DNA of 64,000 bases, from assembly GCF_024498215.1 (NCBI RefSeq), contig NZ_CP101806.1, positions 682,001 to 746,000 on the forward strand. Direction: 5' to 3'. Under the pieces are notes generated by a model. It saw only the letters and a list, made by a program, of their open reading frames with translations, had not been told where the DNA came from and did no database searches. The position numbers and the translations under genes are program-made. This DNA comes from Mycoplasmopsis caviae. GTDB lineage: Bacteria > Bacillota_I > Bacilli_A > Mycoplasmatales > Metamycoplasmataceae. Shown here one piece after another: positions 8,561 through 19,680 of this stretch (positions are counted from its first letter, which is position 1; the number at the start of each line of letters is the position of its first letter).

Positions 8561-8935
8561 CTATTCCTGTGGTCTATATTGTTCGATGCTATTTATTAAA
8601 AGATTTTTTCTTACCTCTTCCATTTCTTCATAAGATAAATCTTCTTTTGCATAAATAGAAACATCCAATTTGTCTTCTAGCCCTAATCTAATTGATCTCA
8701 TTTGAGAACTATTAAATAAAGGATTAGAATAAATGGAAACATCAAGTTTACTTTTTAAACCTTTTCTAATCTCTTGCATTTGTTCCCAACTAAATTTAGG
8801 ATTTGAAAAGTATGAAATGTCCAACTTATCTTTTAGACCTTGCTTAATTTCTCTAATTTGTAAACTATCATAGAAATCATTAATGTTCATACCTAACTTA
8901 ATTAATTTTTTATTTATTTTTTCTAACTTATCCAT
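8561..8935 (-). CDS. 26-residue-repeat protein, paralogue 4
   Basis: A 124-residue protein with about four repeats (KLDISYFSNPKFSWEQM, KLDVSIYSNPLFNSSQM, KLDVSIYAKEDLSYEEM). The start at 8935 has AAAGGAGAAAAT in front, and it ends in a natural UAG. It is adjacent to paralogue 5 in the same direction. No membrane segments or cysteines. Function unknown. Confidence 0.8.
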   Translation of the reverse strand: MDKLEKINKKLIKLGMNINDFYDSLQIREIKQGLKDKLDISYFSNPKFSWEQMQEIRKGLKSKLDVSIYSNPLFNSSQMRSIRLGLEDKLDVSIYAKEDLSYEEMEEVRKNLLINSIEQYRPQE

Positions 8936-8945
8936 ATTTTCTCCT

Positions 8946-9557
8946 TTAAACTTGTTTTATAGGCTTTTTAGTAATTTCTGCAAGCATTTTTTTTCTTATA
9001 TTTTTCATCTGCTTTCAATCATATTCAGGTTTGGCATATTTTGATACATCTAAACCTTTTTCTAGTCCTTGTTCAATCTCCCACATTTGTTTTTCACTAT
9101 ATTCAAGCTTAGCATAGACGGAAACATCTAAACCCTTAATAAAACCATAATAAACAACTACCTGTTGAGCATTATCCAAATCTTTTAAATTAATGCCTTG
9201 CTCTTCAAGTTTTGCACTCATTAATTGATTTCTCATATTTCCCATTTGATCGGCACTGAACTTAGGGTCAGCATAAATGTTAATATCAACTCCGCCTTTT
9301 AAACCATAGCGGATTTGTTCCATTTGCTCTGCATTAAATTTAGGGTCGGCATATTTAGAAACATCTAAGTTTTTCAAAAGACCAAAAATGATTTGTTCCA
9401 TTTGCTGCCAACTAAATTCCGGATTGGCATAGGTGGAAATATCTAAATTCAATACAAGACCACTATTAATTAGTAATAATTGAAATCGGTTAAATTGACT
9501 TGATTTATAACCTAATTTTTTTAATTCACTTTTTAATTGATTATTGATATTTGACAT
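8946..9557 (-). CDS. 26-residue-repeat protein, paralogue 5
   Basis: A 203-residue protein with about six repeats, among them NLDVSKYADPKFNAEQM, GVDINIYADPKFSADQM and GLDVSKYAKPEYDWKQM. One in-frame UGA near the C-terminus is the conserved Trp of the F/YDW position, showing that the frame continues past it to UAA at 8946. The second half contains an insertion (MSAKLEEQGINLKDLDNAQQ) that breaks the strict period. It lies just upstream of paralogue 4. Confidence 0.8.
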
Positions 9558-9575
9558 AAAAATCTTTCTAAATTA

Positions 9576-9767
9576 TTAAGCCTTTTTTGATAGGCCTTTT
9601 AGCACATTTGCAAATTTATTATGTATTACATATTTTGCCTTTGGCTTCACTCAAGTTATCTCATCTAAACAATAACGAGTACAACATTGATAATTACCGA
9701 AGCGATATATACTATATTCATTCTTATTGCGTAAATCACTTAAACAATTTGAACATTTTTTATTCAT
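9576..9767 (-). CDS. Small Cys-rich protein
   Basis: A 63-residue protein with CSNC near the N-terminus and a QCCTRYC cluster at about residues 28-34, suggesting a single metal site, followed by a basic C-terminal part. One UGA reads as Trp. Its 3' half occurs again as a remnant at 2392-2474. It lies between repeat-protein paralogues 5 and 6. Function unknown. Confidence 0.55.
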
Positions 9768-9778
9768 ATAAAACCTTT

Positions 9779-10183
9779 CTACATTACTTTCATTCTTTGG
9801 AAAATAGTTTCAATCTCATCATCTATATTTTGATTTTGAATAGAATGCTCACTTGTATCTATATTTTCTAAATCAACTCTAATTTGTTCCATTTCTTTAG
9901 AACTTAATTCACTGTTGGCATATTTTGATACATCAAGTCCACTTTCAAGTCCTTTGCGAATTTGGAACATTTGGTTATTGTCAAATTCTTTTTTAGCATA
10001 TATACTTACATCTAAGCCATCTTCAAGTCCATATCTTATTTCTCGCATCTTATAATAACTAAATTCTGGTTTGGCATAATAACTAATATCTAAGCCTTTT
10101 TGAATTCCTTCACTAATTTCGAATGTTTGATGAATATCAAATTGACTTCAATCAATGTCAAATTTTTTACCATTATCACTCAT
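9779..10183 (-). CDS. 26-residue-repeat protein, paralogue 6
   Basis: A 134-residue protein with about four repeats (GLDISYYAKPEFSYYKM, GLDVSIYAKKEFDNNQM, GLDVSKYANSELSSKEM) and an acidic tail. The start at 10183 has AAGGAGAAAT upstream. It directly follows the topoisomerase gene (stop at 10192), so it belongs to the same transcription unit as the DNA-transfer genes. Confidence 0.8.
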
Positions 10184-10191
10184 ATTTCTCC

Positions 10192-12138
10192 TTAATTTAT
10201 TCACTCAATATTGCAACCACTTCAACTTTTAGTCTTTGGATCAAATATTGAATTTTTACATTTAACATATGTCTTGCCATTGCTTGTTACTTTAATCATT
10301 CTTGCTTCATTACATTTAGAACAATAATGATTTGGACTTAATGTTTCTTCTTTCTTAAACTTATCACTATATTTTTCTTTAAGGCTGTTAACTAACCTGT
10401 CAATATCAAAATTTAATTTCTTAAATAATTCCTTTCAATTAGTTTTATTAGTAGCAACTAAATCAAGTTGCTTTTCAAAGTTTTTAGTAAAGTCATAATT
10501 AATATAGTTACTAAAATGTAAATCAATTAATTTTGATAATTCTTTACCGCTTTGACTTAACTCTAATTGATTTTTACTATTTAGTGTGGCATATTTGCGG
10601 TCTAAAACAATCTTTGAATATGATGAATAAGTACTTGGCCGACCTATTTCTTTCTTTTCTAAAATGTCTAGGATATCACTTTCCTTATATAAAGCTGGTT
10701 GTGGATTAGTTAAGTATTCTTCAATGCCTAATTTAGATAAGTTATAGGTTTTATTAACTTCAAAATTAAAGGTCAATAAACTTTCTTCGCTTGAATTAAT
10801 ATCTCCACACTTTTCTAAATATTCCTTGAAGCCTTTATTTACATAGCGACTAGTTTTTCCTAAATAGTAATAGCCACTTAACTCATTAATAAATAAGTAT
10901 TCTGTATCTTGCTTAATTGCATCATTTAAAAATTGAATTAATGTTCTATCTCAAATTAATTTATAAATTTTCTTTTGTTCATCATTAAGCATTAGATATT
11001 CATTAGAATTAAGATTTCTTTCCAAGTGAGCAATTCTTAAACACTCGTGTCCTGCTTGTGCCGATTCTTTATTTTGATACTTAACTAACTCGTTTCTGGT
11101 CTTACCTAAACCAAAATTACTAATTGTATAATCCTTTAACTCATTCTTAAAATTGTCATTAATAGTCATACTATCTGTTCTTGGATAAGTGATATAACCT
11201 TGCTCATAAAGATATTGCAAAATACTAGTTGTCTTTGATGGACTAAATTTGAATTTCTTGTTAGCATCCATAAGCAACTTACTTGTTATATAAGGCTTAT
11301 CAGGTTTAATAGTTCTTTGTGCTAAATTATTGATTGCTAAACATTTAACCCTACGATAATCATCTTTAAACTCGTTGTTATAAATAGCAATTTTGCTCTT
11401 ATCATATAATTCAAAGTAAACCTTTTCCTTGTCGTTTAAATTATTTATATGACTTAATGCAAGTTCATTTCTTTCATTATCAACAACGGATGACTTAATG
11501 ATATTTTTGTAAATTGGAACTGAATTTTTAATTTCATTATCTCTATCATTAAGCATTTTAACAACTACACTTTGAACCCTACCAATTGAAGTAGCATTAG
11601 AAATTTTTGATGCTACCCTTGATGACTTGTAACCAAAGTCCTTATCGTAGAGTTGTCTAACAAATTGAGCATAAACTAAATTAGTGTCAATATCTCTTGG
11701 ATTATTAATTGCATTAGTGATTGCACTCTTTGTAATTTCATTATAAGATATGCGTTTAGCCCTATTTTTGACACTTCTTGGCAAGTGTTGATAAATATGT
11801 CATCCAATGGCTTCGCCTTCTCGATCTGGGTCGCTAGCAATATAGATGTTTTCATAGTTATCTATGTCTTTAATGGCATTATGTCAATGCTTTTTACCGT
11901 CTTCACTATATACAAAGATAGGGTTAAAATTTTCATCAAAACCAATGCCATCAACTCCATCATCTGCTAAATTAGTAAAGTGCCCCATTGTGGCTTTAAC
12001 ATCATAATTGTTACCTAGTAAGGATTTAGTAGTTTTGACCTTACCAGAGCCTTCGATTAAAATCAATGATTTCTTCATACTTTTCTCCTTTTCTTTGTAA
12101 TAGCCAATCATATCTTTCATTGCTTGACTTAATGGCAT
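10192..12138 (-). CDS. Type IA DNA topoisomerase of the mobile element
   Basis: A 648-residue protein. TOPRIM parts are LILIEGSGKVK (Glu29) and ASDPDREGEAIGWH (Asp103, Asp105). IGRVQS (185-190) and the active-site segment ITYPRTDS (Tyr318) are present. The C-terminus has a Cys-based zinc finger (HYCSKC, then VKCKN and SGCNIEW). Such enzymes relax negatively supercoiled DNA through a 5'-phosphotyrosine link; topoisomerases of this kind are common in conjugative elements. A second good start with its own AAAGGAG is at 12078 (MKKSLILIE), which would be closer to the family N-terminus. The gene overlaps the methyltransferase gene upstream. Confidence 0.9.
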
Positions 12139-12873
12139 ATTTGCTCCTTTTGACTATTTATAAAATTAGTTGATGAATTAACAATATCTAAAATTAATTT
12201 TGTAGGTATATTTGACCTTTGATTGTAATTACCATATGTGTAATACTTACTATTACCCCTTATGGATGAGTTCCTTAATAAATTAAGGGTTATATTAGAA
12301 AAGAATTTTGTCGGTTTTAGCGAATAACTTTGGTCATAGTTTGAATAATAAGTGCTGTTTAAAATCCCATCTAAACCGTGATGATTAATAAGAAACTTTC
12401 AAATATGAGATTGGTATGGATTTTCAATTACTCACACATCAGGTTTAAAATAGTCAATAATTAACTTTGTAGCACCCGCTGTACTTTCTCCAATAACTCT
12501 ATTAATTTCTTTTTTCATAAAATTTCTTCTCTTATTTTTTGTTGTTTGCTTATCTTTGTAATATTGGAAATTATGAACTCTTCAATATTCATTATTAATG
12601 TCATCTCAAATTGCTAGTGAGCAATCTGCACGACTTCAACTCTCACAGGGGGGGGGATGCGAGAATGATATTTGGTTTAGGCAATTGACTCTTTAATTCT
12701 TTAAGTAAATTCAAATTATTTAATGACAAATCGATTCTCTTGTAATTTTCTATATCCTTAATATCATTAATGCCAACAGGATAAACTTCTAAATTTTCAT
12801 TATCCTTTAATGATTGATAATAGCACATATTACCATCATCATATAAGGCTCATACTATGACTTTCTTATTCAT
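12129..12873 (-). pseudogene. C5-cytosine methyltransferase-like gene, phase-variable, currently out of frame
   Basis: With one base fewer in its homopolymer this would be a 247-residue protein containing ILASPPCESWSRAD (motif IV, catalytic Cys), VWVIENP (motif VI) and a KPTKFFSN segment, as in small C5-methyltransferase-like proteins of mobile elements. As sequenced, nine G (12648-12656, C on the coding strand) place the PPC motif out of frame, and the product would end soon after in a UAA. The start at 12873 has AAAGGAG; the 3' end overlaps the topoisomerase start. The tract makes reversible ON/OFF switching likely. Confidence 0.7.
12648..12656. repeat. Poly-G tract of nine, likely phase-variation switch
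   Basis: Nine consecutive G on the plus strand. G runs of this length stand out in such an AT-rich sequence. It encodes the Ser-Pro-Pro of the SPPC catalytic motif; eight bases restore the reading frame and nine break it. Confidence 0.85.
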
Positions 12874-14848
12874 TTTTCTCCTTTGGATTTTTGTGAATAC
12901 ATACAATGTTTTTACTTACAATTTTGTATTTTGCTAATTCTTTATCAACAATATCAAGTGTTTCAATTTGTGCTTCTTCAACATTCTCAACTTTTTCTTT
13001 TTCTCCAAAAGTAATTATTTTCATACTTTGAAAATTTCAAGAAGTGGAATTATCTAATTCTAATTTTTGCTCTTGGTGGTTATATGTTTTTAGGTGTTTT
13101 AAATATTGTCAAGCGGGTATAGGTTTAATAGCAATTGGTTTAGTACCACCGGAAAGAACAATCATCATAGATGGGTCTTTATATTTAATTTCTCCAACAG
13201 ACATTAATCTTTCCTTTTGTGTTGATGTTGTTACAGATTCACTTTTTTCATTAACACTTTTGCTTTCTTTTGTTGTTTCTTTATCTCCTAGCATCTTTGA
13301 AAAACTTTCTAATGTGTTTTCATTATTAGTTTCCAAGAAGTAAGTTAATCTTGCTTGTGATTTAATAACAACATCTTCTTTTTGACCACTATTGTATTTT
13401 GCTAATTGCTCGTAGTCTTGCAGAACTAGCAAGAAGAAAATTCTTCTACTCCGTGAAATAGACATTCAGTTACCTAACGGCTGTAAGATACCAATTGAGT
13501 TAAACTCTTCAAATAAAAAGTTAAGTGGTCTATTAAGTTTCTTGCTAGGCAATGAATTAACATAGTCTAATGCAGTTTTATAAACTTGACTAATTAATAT
13601 AGGTATTAAGAATTGAATATTATCCTTATGGTCAGGGAACTTAATGAAAATTGCATATGGTTTCTCACTACTAATAATTTCACGTAGTTCAAAATTATCA
13701 CTACTTGTAATTCGCTCAACAATTAAGTTATTACTAAAATCACTCATCACCTTAACAGCATTAGTTAAAAAACTTGTTAAGGTTTCTGGTGCAATATTAA
13801 TGAAAGAACTAATTCCGCTTGCCAATTTATTTCAATAAACATTTTTGTTTTTATTTTTACCTGTTATTTCAATTCACTTGCCTTTTTTAAAAGTTTCAAC
13901 ATTTAAAAACTTGTTAATATTTGAAAAGTTGAAGTATTTCAATTCAAAATTTTTGTTCTCTAGTGAATATAAAATTAAAAATTTAAGAATTAAAATGATT
14001 AGGTTTTTGGCTTGTGGCACTCAAATATCTTTATCTCCATTAGCAGGTCATTTAAGAGAGTTAACTAACTCACTAATTTCCCCATAGCCATCACTATAAT
14101 CTTGTTCAGTTAACTCTTCAACAGGTTTAGAGTGAAAGATATCTCATACTCTTTTAAGTGGATTTCATTTAACAGAATTATCAGGGTCATCTAAATCAAA
14201 AAGTTTAATTATGTAACCATTTTCTTTTAAAACTTCTCCTGTTCTTTGAAGAATGTCCCCTTTTGGATCGGTTACAACAAAGCAAGGTCGCTTTTCTTCT
14301 GGTAGTTGAGCATTGCGAATAATGTTAGGTATCAAAATTTTTTCAGTCTTACCACTGCCCGCAATTCCTAATACTATTGCGTGAGAATCGGTCTTATTAA
14401 CAACATAACCTTTTTTTGGCCCTAAATAACCAAAAATAAAATTTGGTTCATCATTACTAAATTGTTTCTTAAATTCCTTAAATGTGCCTGATTTGTCATT
14501 ATCAAATTGATTATATGTTCAATTAAGTTCATCCTTATTTTTAAAACTTCATATTCAACTTCAAATAATCTTCCATCTAAAAAACACAAATAAAGCAACA
14601 GGTCCTAAAATCATTGTTAATATCACATAAAGTCTAATTTTTGATGATGTATTATAAAATGTCATAACATCATTAATAAAACTTCTTTGTTTAGAGAATC
14701 AATTCCCTATTAATTGTGTATCCTTTGACAAAGTTATTGAACCAATAGCACCTAGAAGAAAGAAAAGCAATATTGGAACAAGAATAAAGCACAATATGGC
14801 TAATATTATGGTTGATACCTTATCTCTATTTTCCTTAAAAAATTTCAT
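12866..14848 (-). CDS. VirD4/TraG-type coupling ATPase (T4CP)
   Basis: A 660-residue protein with many UGA-encoded Trp. Two membrane segments (about residues 12-34 and 72-92) precede the ATPase domain with Walker A GIAGSGKT (161-168) and a Walker B-like LNFLFEEFNSIG. The segment after Walker A (CFVVTDPKGDIL) is typical of VirD4/TraG proteins. It should link the relaxase-DNA complex to the type IV secretion channel at the membrane. The C-terminal 150 residues are charged and low in conservation. It lies 3 nt after the relaxase gene and overlaps the methyltransferase-like gene. Confidence 0.9.
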
Positions 14849-14851
14849 AAT

Positions 14852-16111
14852 TTAATACCTTTGCCTTTGTCTTTCAATTTCTTCTAATAAATGTTTTCTG
14901 TAATTTTTTAATGCTTGAATTTTTCTTTTAAATCAAACTCTATCAGCATCTCATTTTCATTTTTCAAGCAAATAACCTATTGATCAACCACTTTCATATT
15001 GATTATCATTATTTGGTTTAATTTCTTCAATTTCCTTTACTTCATCGCTAATGCAAAACTTAACAATCAAGTTTCCAATTTGTGAATCAAATTCTTCTCT
15101 TTCTTTCTCTAAAAAAATTAATTTTTGATTTTCTACAAATGATGAATCAAATTTTATATTGTTGAGTTTTTTAAAATAGTGATTATATTCATCACATTTT
15201 TTAGCAAAGTCTTCATCATTGTTTTTTAAATAATCAAAGATTTTTCAAATTGAATTTTTAACTTCATCATTAGCAATTGCATAATTCTTATTTTTGCTAT
15301 CACTGTAAAATTCTTTAACTTTTGAAATTTCATTTAACATTGCATAATCTCTTTTAGGTTTAGCAATTAGTGAGCGGATTTCTTTTCTTAAATCTCAGGT
15401 TTCTTTTTTAATTTTGAATAGTTCATCATATTCCTTATTATTTTTTAGTCTACTTTGTAATACGTGTTGAAAGTTCTCTGGTGATTTTTTTGAAAAGTTA
15501 CACTTTTGTTTAAAAACCAATTCCCCATCTTTGTTAATATGCTTTGGATACTTTTCTCAAAAAGACAAATGAATATGTGGATGTGATGTGTTAGTATGAA
15601 TTGTTCAATGCCCAGTTATATTGTGCTTATCTAAATTATTAGCCCTTAACAAATTGCCTAATGCATAATTTAATTCTTCATTTCACTCATTCTTATCAAT
15701 TAAAAATGAACTCCTACCTAAATCCCCTGGATTAATAATCATTTCTCATATTGCTTGATCTTTTGATATTTTTGATACTTCTTTAAGTTCCTGCTCAATA
15801 TCCAGGTCTTTTGGTTCTTCTGCAAATAATCTATACAAACCACTATGTGTATTTTTAAAGTTTGTGTTATTTTCCTTTGTTTTAGAATTTAAAAATTCAC
15901 TTCAACTTATATTAGAATTATCAAATTCATTTTTTAATTGTCTTTTTGTTGTGTTATCTCCTTGCAAATAAACTGCACTATTTCTTGTTATGTATTTAAG
16001 GTGTGAGCCTGAAGTATAAAATTCTCAATTATGAACTTCTTTTTGTCCATTACTAACTTTTTTATCTAAATCTTTTTTACTTCATTCTAAACGAACATAG
16101 AAATCTTTCAT
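14852..16111 (-). CDS. Conjugative relaxase with HxH motif (MobL-like)
   Basis: A 419-residue protein. The metal-binding triad is in HTNTSHPHIH (residues 172-181), preceded by a WEMIINPGD segment, as in MobL/MobP-type relaxases that nick oriT and bind the 5' end through a Tyr. The C-terminal half is charged and helical. A start at 16111 gives the N-terminus MKDFYVRLEW; there is no strong ribosome binding site. It forms one unit with the coupling protein downstream. The 554-bp gene-free region in front, with an inverted repeat, is the natural place for the origin of transfer. Confidence 0.85.
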
Positions 16112-16142
16112 TTTATGCCACCACCAATACTAATTGATGTAA

Positions 16143-16160
16143 CCATTGACAACTGGCTAA
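16143..16160. repeat. Inverted repeat arm, CCATTGACAACTGGCTAA
   Basis: Perfect inverted partner at 16340-16357. The arms are 179 bp apart and sit directly upstream of the relaxase start at 16111. Confidence 0.85.
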
Positions 16161-16339
16161 TAAAACCCAAATTCATTGCCTTTAATAAAAAAACAATATA
16201 TTTTCAGAAACTGTTAATGATTTAATGAAATTAATTTGCTTTGTGAAATTAAGTAAAAAAAGTGATGTGATAGGCTACAAAACAAATGAAATGACTAACA
16301 TTAAAATTTAAAGAAAAGCAAGTTACAATTTTGAAAACT

Positions 16340-16357
16340 TTAGCCAGTTGTCAATGG
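16340..16357. repeat. Inverted repeat arm, TTAGCCAGTTGTCAATGG
   Basis: Reverse complement of 16143-16160, 18 of 18 bases. It could be a binding site pair for the relaxase or a regulator. Confidence 0.85.
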
Positions 16358-16665
16358 CTACAAAATAATTAATAAGTGTAATTGTTAGATATATGTTTAC
16401 TTGTTATTTAATGCTTCTTATATATTTAAGAATTCTATTATCTACACTTTAATAAATTCCTTTAACTAATGCACTTATTTTTGCCACTATTACATAGTGG
16501 ATAAATTTTTAGTCAAAAATTTAGGTAGAAAAAGATAACAATGCATTACCAAAAACTAGTAAACGCAAATTTACCAATAAAATCTATGAATCATCTATTG
16601 TAACAAGTTAAAAAGCCATAGTCTTATTTCTTCAACTACTGCAATCTACACTTCTAACAAATTCC

Positions 16666-17457
16666 TTAAAAAATATAACTTGCCACAATATTAACTTGTA
16701 ATGTTCTAACTTTCATAAAGTATTTTGAAGTTAGTTTTCGAATATGTTTATTATCTTTCAATTTTTTAACTTTGGCTTTTGTATTAAACAATTTCTTATA
16801 ATCAACATCCAAGAACTCTGCATATTGCTTTAACATCTTATAAATTGATGTCTTTGACATCCTTTTAAAAAAGTTGTTTTGTAAAACAATTGTAGAGTTT
16901 TTTGAAATACTAAACTTCTTACCTTTTATACTTTTACTCTTTCATTCAATTAAGAGTAAGTTTTCCAAACTTCTTAAACTAAAAATAAATACTTTCTTTC
17001 AATGAAAGGGATGGTTGAGTTTTAGATATCTCTCTTTTTTCAAATTTAAAAAAGTTTTATTAATTTTTACATTGCCAAAATTGTCAATGAAAATTAATTC
17101 CTTTTTAGCAAGATTTTCGATTGCTACTCTTAATGATGTTCTACTAAAATGTTCTAACAAAAAGTCTATATTGATAAACTTCTTTTTAGCACCACTTTTA
17201 AGTAGAAAGCAAAAGACAAAAAATGATAATTTAGAATTTAAAAGTAATTCATAAACTCTAAAAGATAAATTAATCTTTCACTTCAAAATTTGGTTAACAA
17301 TATCGCTACCAAACTTTAAATACTTTTTGTTATTAATGGCATCTCAAAAATAAAAATCGTTTTTGCTTTTTCAAATAGAAGATTGAATTTGTGCTTCGCT
17401 AATGAACTTAGTTTTTATTTCTTCATTATCTAAAAGTTTGTTTGCTCAAACACTCAT
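16666..17457 (-). CDS. Hypothetical, possibly winged-helix DNA-binding protein
   Basis: A 263-residue basic protein read through six in-frame UGA codons as Trp. Residues about 80-140 show a pattern compatible with a winged helix (FVFCFLLKSGAKK, then HFSRTSLRVAIENLAKKE and LIFIDNFGNVK), as in replication initiators and regulators. A second helical region follows (MSKTSIYKMLKQYAEFLDVD). It is the first gene of the element next to the chromosome border. Replication initiator or regulator is a guess from fold pattern and location. Confidence 0.55.
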
Positions 17458-17576
17458 ATATTCAACCACCTATCACTTATTGCAATTAATAACTTTTACA
17501 CTTTAAGAGAAAGGATTAAAAAAACAACCAAGCATAACGCTTGATTGCTAAATTAACATTACCACCGAAAATGTCC

Positions 17577-17603
17577 AGATCCTAAAAAATGTTAATAGCA
17601 CAT
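17577..17603. repeat. 27-bp target-site duplication, left, ISNCY copy 1
   Basis: Identical over 27 bp to 19776-19802 on the other side of the element. IS1202-type elements are known for target duplications of this length. Confidence 0.9.
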
Positions 17604-18064
17604 GATAATTTTCTTCTATTTTGTCCAATTTTTAAGGTTGTAAAAATTATAGCCAAAACACATAAAAGTTTGGCTATTTTTTAACCAAAACAGCAAAAAA
17701 ATGTGTTATTTTTTTGTTTTTGTGTGTACAACATTAAGGTTTACCGCATTTTTAAATGTTAAATTACATTTTTTAAAATTTTGCATATTAAAACATACAA
17801 CATCATTAAGAAGTTGCTTTTAATTAATTCATTTTGTCTTCAATCCTAAAGTTTTTTCATAACTTTTGGGGATTGACATCATTTGTTAATTTCTTTTTAA
17901 ATATTCTTCAATCAACAAATAAATTGTTGATTGAAATAAAAATAACTTATTTAATAAGTATTGAGCCGTTGGCTCTTATTAAGACCTGTCGGTCTTAAGA
18001 AGCAAAACTTCTTTTGTCTTGTCAGACAGGCTTTCTTCTTTTTAAAAAGAAGAAACAAGAAAAC
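17604..18064. other. Structured non-coding tail of ISNCY copy 1
   Basis: About 460 bp with no gene but a run of hairpins, also present in copy 2 (32189-32654). They include a 10-bp stem (ATAGCCAAAA/TTTTGGCTAT), a 12-bp stem (TTCAATCAACAA/TTGTTGATTGAA), GAGCC-GTT-GGCTC and AAGACC-TGTC-GGTCTT. A role in transposition or as an RNA is possible but unproved. Confidence 0.6.
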
Positions 18065-19680
18065 TTACTTAAATGATTTGTAATTAGCGTCAATAAATTC
18101 CTTCATTTCTTTTGTAATATCATTTAACTTTTCAAGATTTTCACTTAATAGTTTTTTAATAAATTCAATGTCTTTATTGTTTGGGTTTGCAGAATTCTTA
18201 AATATATTTTCAAGTTTTTCAAATGTACTGGATGTTCATGTTCTATTATGAAGCATGGTTTTAATTGTAGGCTCTTACACCTTGATGTTGTGGATCAAGA
18301 TTTTTTGATATTGCATATACATCGATTGCACTCAATTCGTTTCCTTTCGGTACTCTGGCTTCATATTTTCTTTTCCCTCAACAAAGAATAATTTATTTTC
18401 AGGAGTTACCATAGCCTTTGCCTCTCCACTTTCAAACATAGAAACCCTAGCGCCATTATTATCAAATGGAGCAAGATATTTGTTGTCATATCTCACAGTA
18501 TGATTAACTATTTTTCTTTTAATTACAAGATTCATCTCTTCTTCAAAAATTTCAGTATTTGGCTTTCTAAAAACATTTGATTTTTTACTTACTGCTTCGG
18601 CCTTTTTAAATTGTTTGTTGTATTCATCAATTAAAAGTTCAATTTTTCCCAAAAAGTCTTCAAAACAGTTGATTCCGCTTGTATGAAAGAATGTTCCTAT
18701 TCATCTTTGCAATGTTCAAAATGATCTTTCAACATTTGGTTTTGCCTTTGGATTGTCGCTTGTTATAAGTTCAATTCCTCTTGCATTTAGTGCTTCTTCC
18801 ATATCTGTTCTTGTACTATCTGAACCTCAAAAGTTCTTCTTCTATCCGTTATTATTACTTGTGGAATGCCATACCTTTTAAATAATTGTGTTAGAAGATT
18901 TTGATATCCAATTGTTGTTTCCTCAATGTCAATTCAGATTGCTAACAAACTTTTTGTTGCCGCATCAACAACGATTATAAATATGGTACTTCTTACTTTC
19001 TCCAAAAAGATGAAGTGGTGTTGCATCAATTTCAATAATTTGCCCAAAATCATAGTCAGAACTTTTATTTTGGTAAACACCTTTTAATGGATTTTTATTT
19101 AGAATTTTTTCATAAATTTTAATAAACTGTGCCTCGATTTTAGAAATATCTTGACCGTTTTCTAAAAACATTCTTCTTCTCTTAATCTCATTTTTTACTT
19201 TTCTCGTTGCATATGAACTGCAATAACCAAGTCTAAGCATTCTTTTATAAAAGGTAGTGAAAGGCAACAATTTTTTTCATCATTAGTAAGTCTCATTATT
19301 GTAAAAATGCAACAAGGCTACACTAAGATCACCTTTTGATATTTTCTCAATATGTTCCACTAATTCATAATATCTATTAGTTAAATCAATAATAACTGAA
19401 TCACTTACTTTCACACCCCTAAGTTTATTTTTATTACCATGTGATATACTGATTGCATCTTGGTTATTTGTAGATGCAATCAATATTTGATTTCTATATC
19501 TTTTAATTGTTTTTGTTGATGTTCTACAACCCAATTTTCCTAATATTTTTGATATTTCGGCATTTGGTCTATTTCAATATTGTTGAATTTTTTTAAATCT
19601 AAAATTTTTTTATCTTCATAATCAGTTGTTTTACCTGTATCAACTGCTTGAAATCTGGTTTTAATTACAAGATTTTCCAT
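18065..19680 (-). pseudogene. IS1202-like transposase, copy 1, frameshifted
   Basis: Joining fragments gives a protein of about 530 residues: an N-terminal helix-turn-helix part (YWNRPNAEISKILGKLGC), the HGNK motif, and a DDE core with IIEIDATPLHLFG, IWIDIEETTIGYQNLLTQLF, YGIPQVIITDRR and KPNVERSFWTLQRW. Breaks are an A7 site near codon 31 that needs a -1 shift, a TAA after HFYNNETY, a one-base insertion near 18973 and a shift near 18275. The first two are shared with copy 2; the insertion is not. The start at 19680 has AAAAAGGAG. Confidence 0.85.

Larger units (their letters stand above)
16112..16665. other. Gene-free region upstream of the relaxase; candidate oriT
   Basis: No convincing gene in 554 bp. 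It contains an 18-bp perfect inverted repeat (16143-16160 and 16340-16357) and a 7-bp hairpin with a 3-nt loop (16484-16500). Two imperfect direct repeats with the core ATCTACACTT are near 16440 and 16645. The segment 16161-16178 also occurs inverted at 50-67. This layout next to a relaxase is typical of an origin of transfer or a divergent control region; which is an inference. Confidence 0.45.

Noticed and set aside
1912-10183. Regularly spaced DNA repeats that might be CRISPR or a satellite
   Set aside because: The period of about 78 bp matches coding repeats of 26 residues in frame; the DNA copies are diverged and there are no spacers or cas genes.
17458-17576. Possible attachment site of the mobile element
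   Set aside because: No repeat partner can be identified because the other end of the element is outside the window; the repeats seen here belong to the ISNCY insertion.
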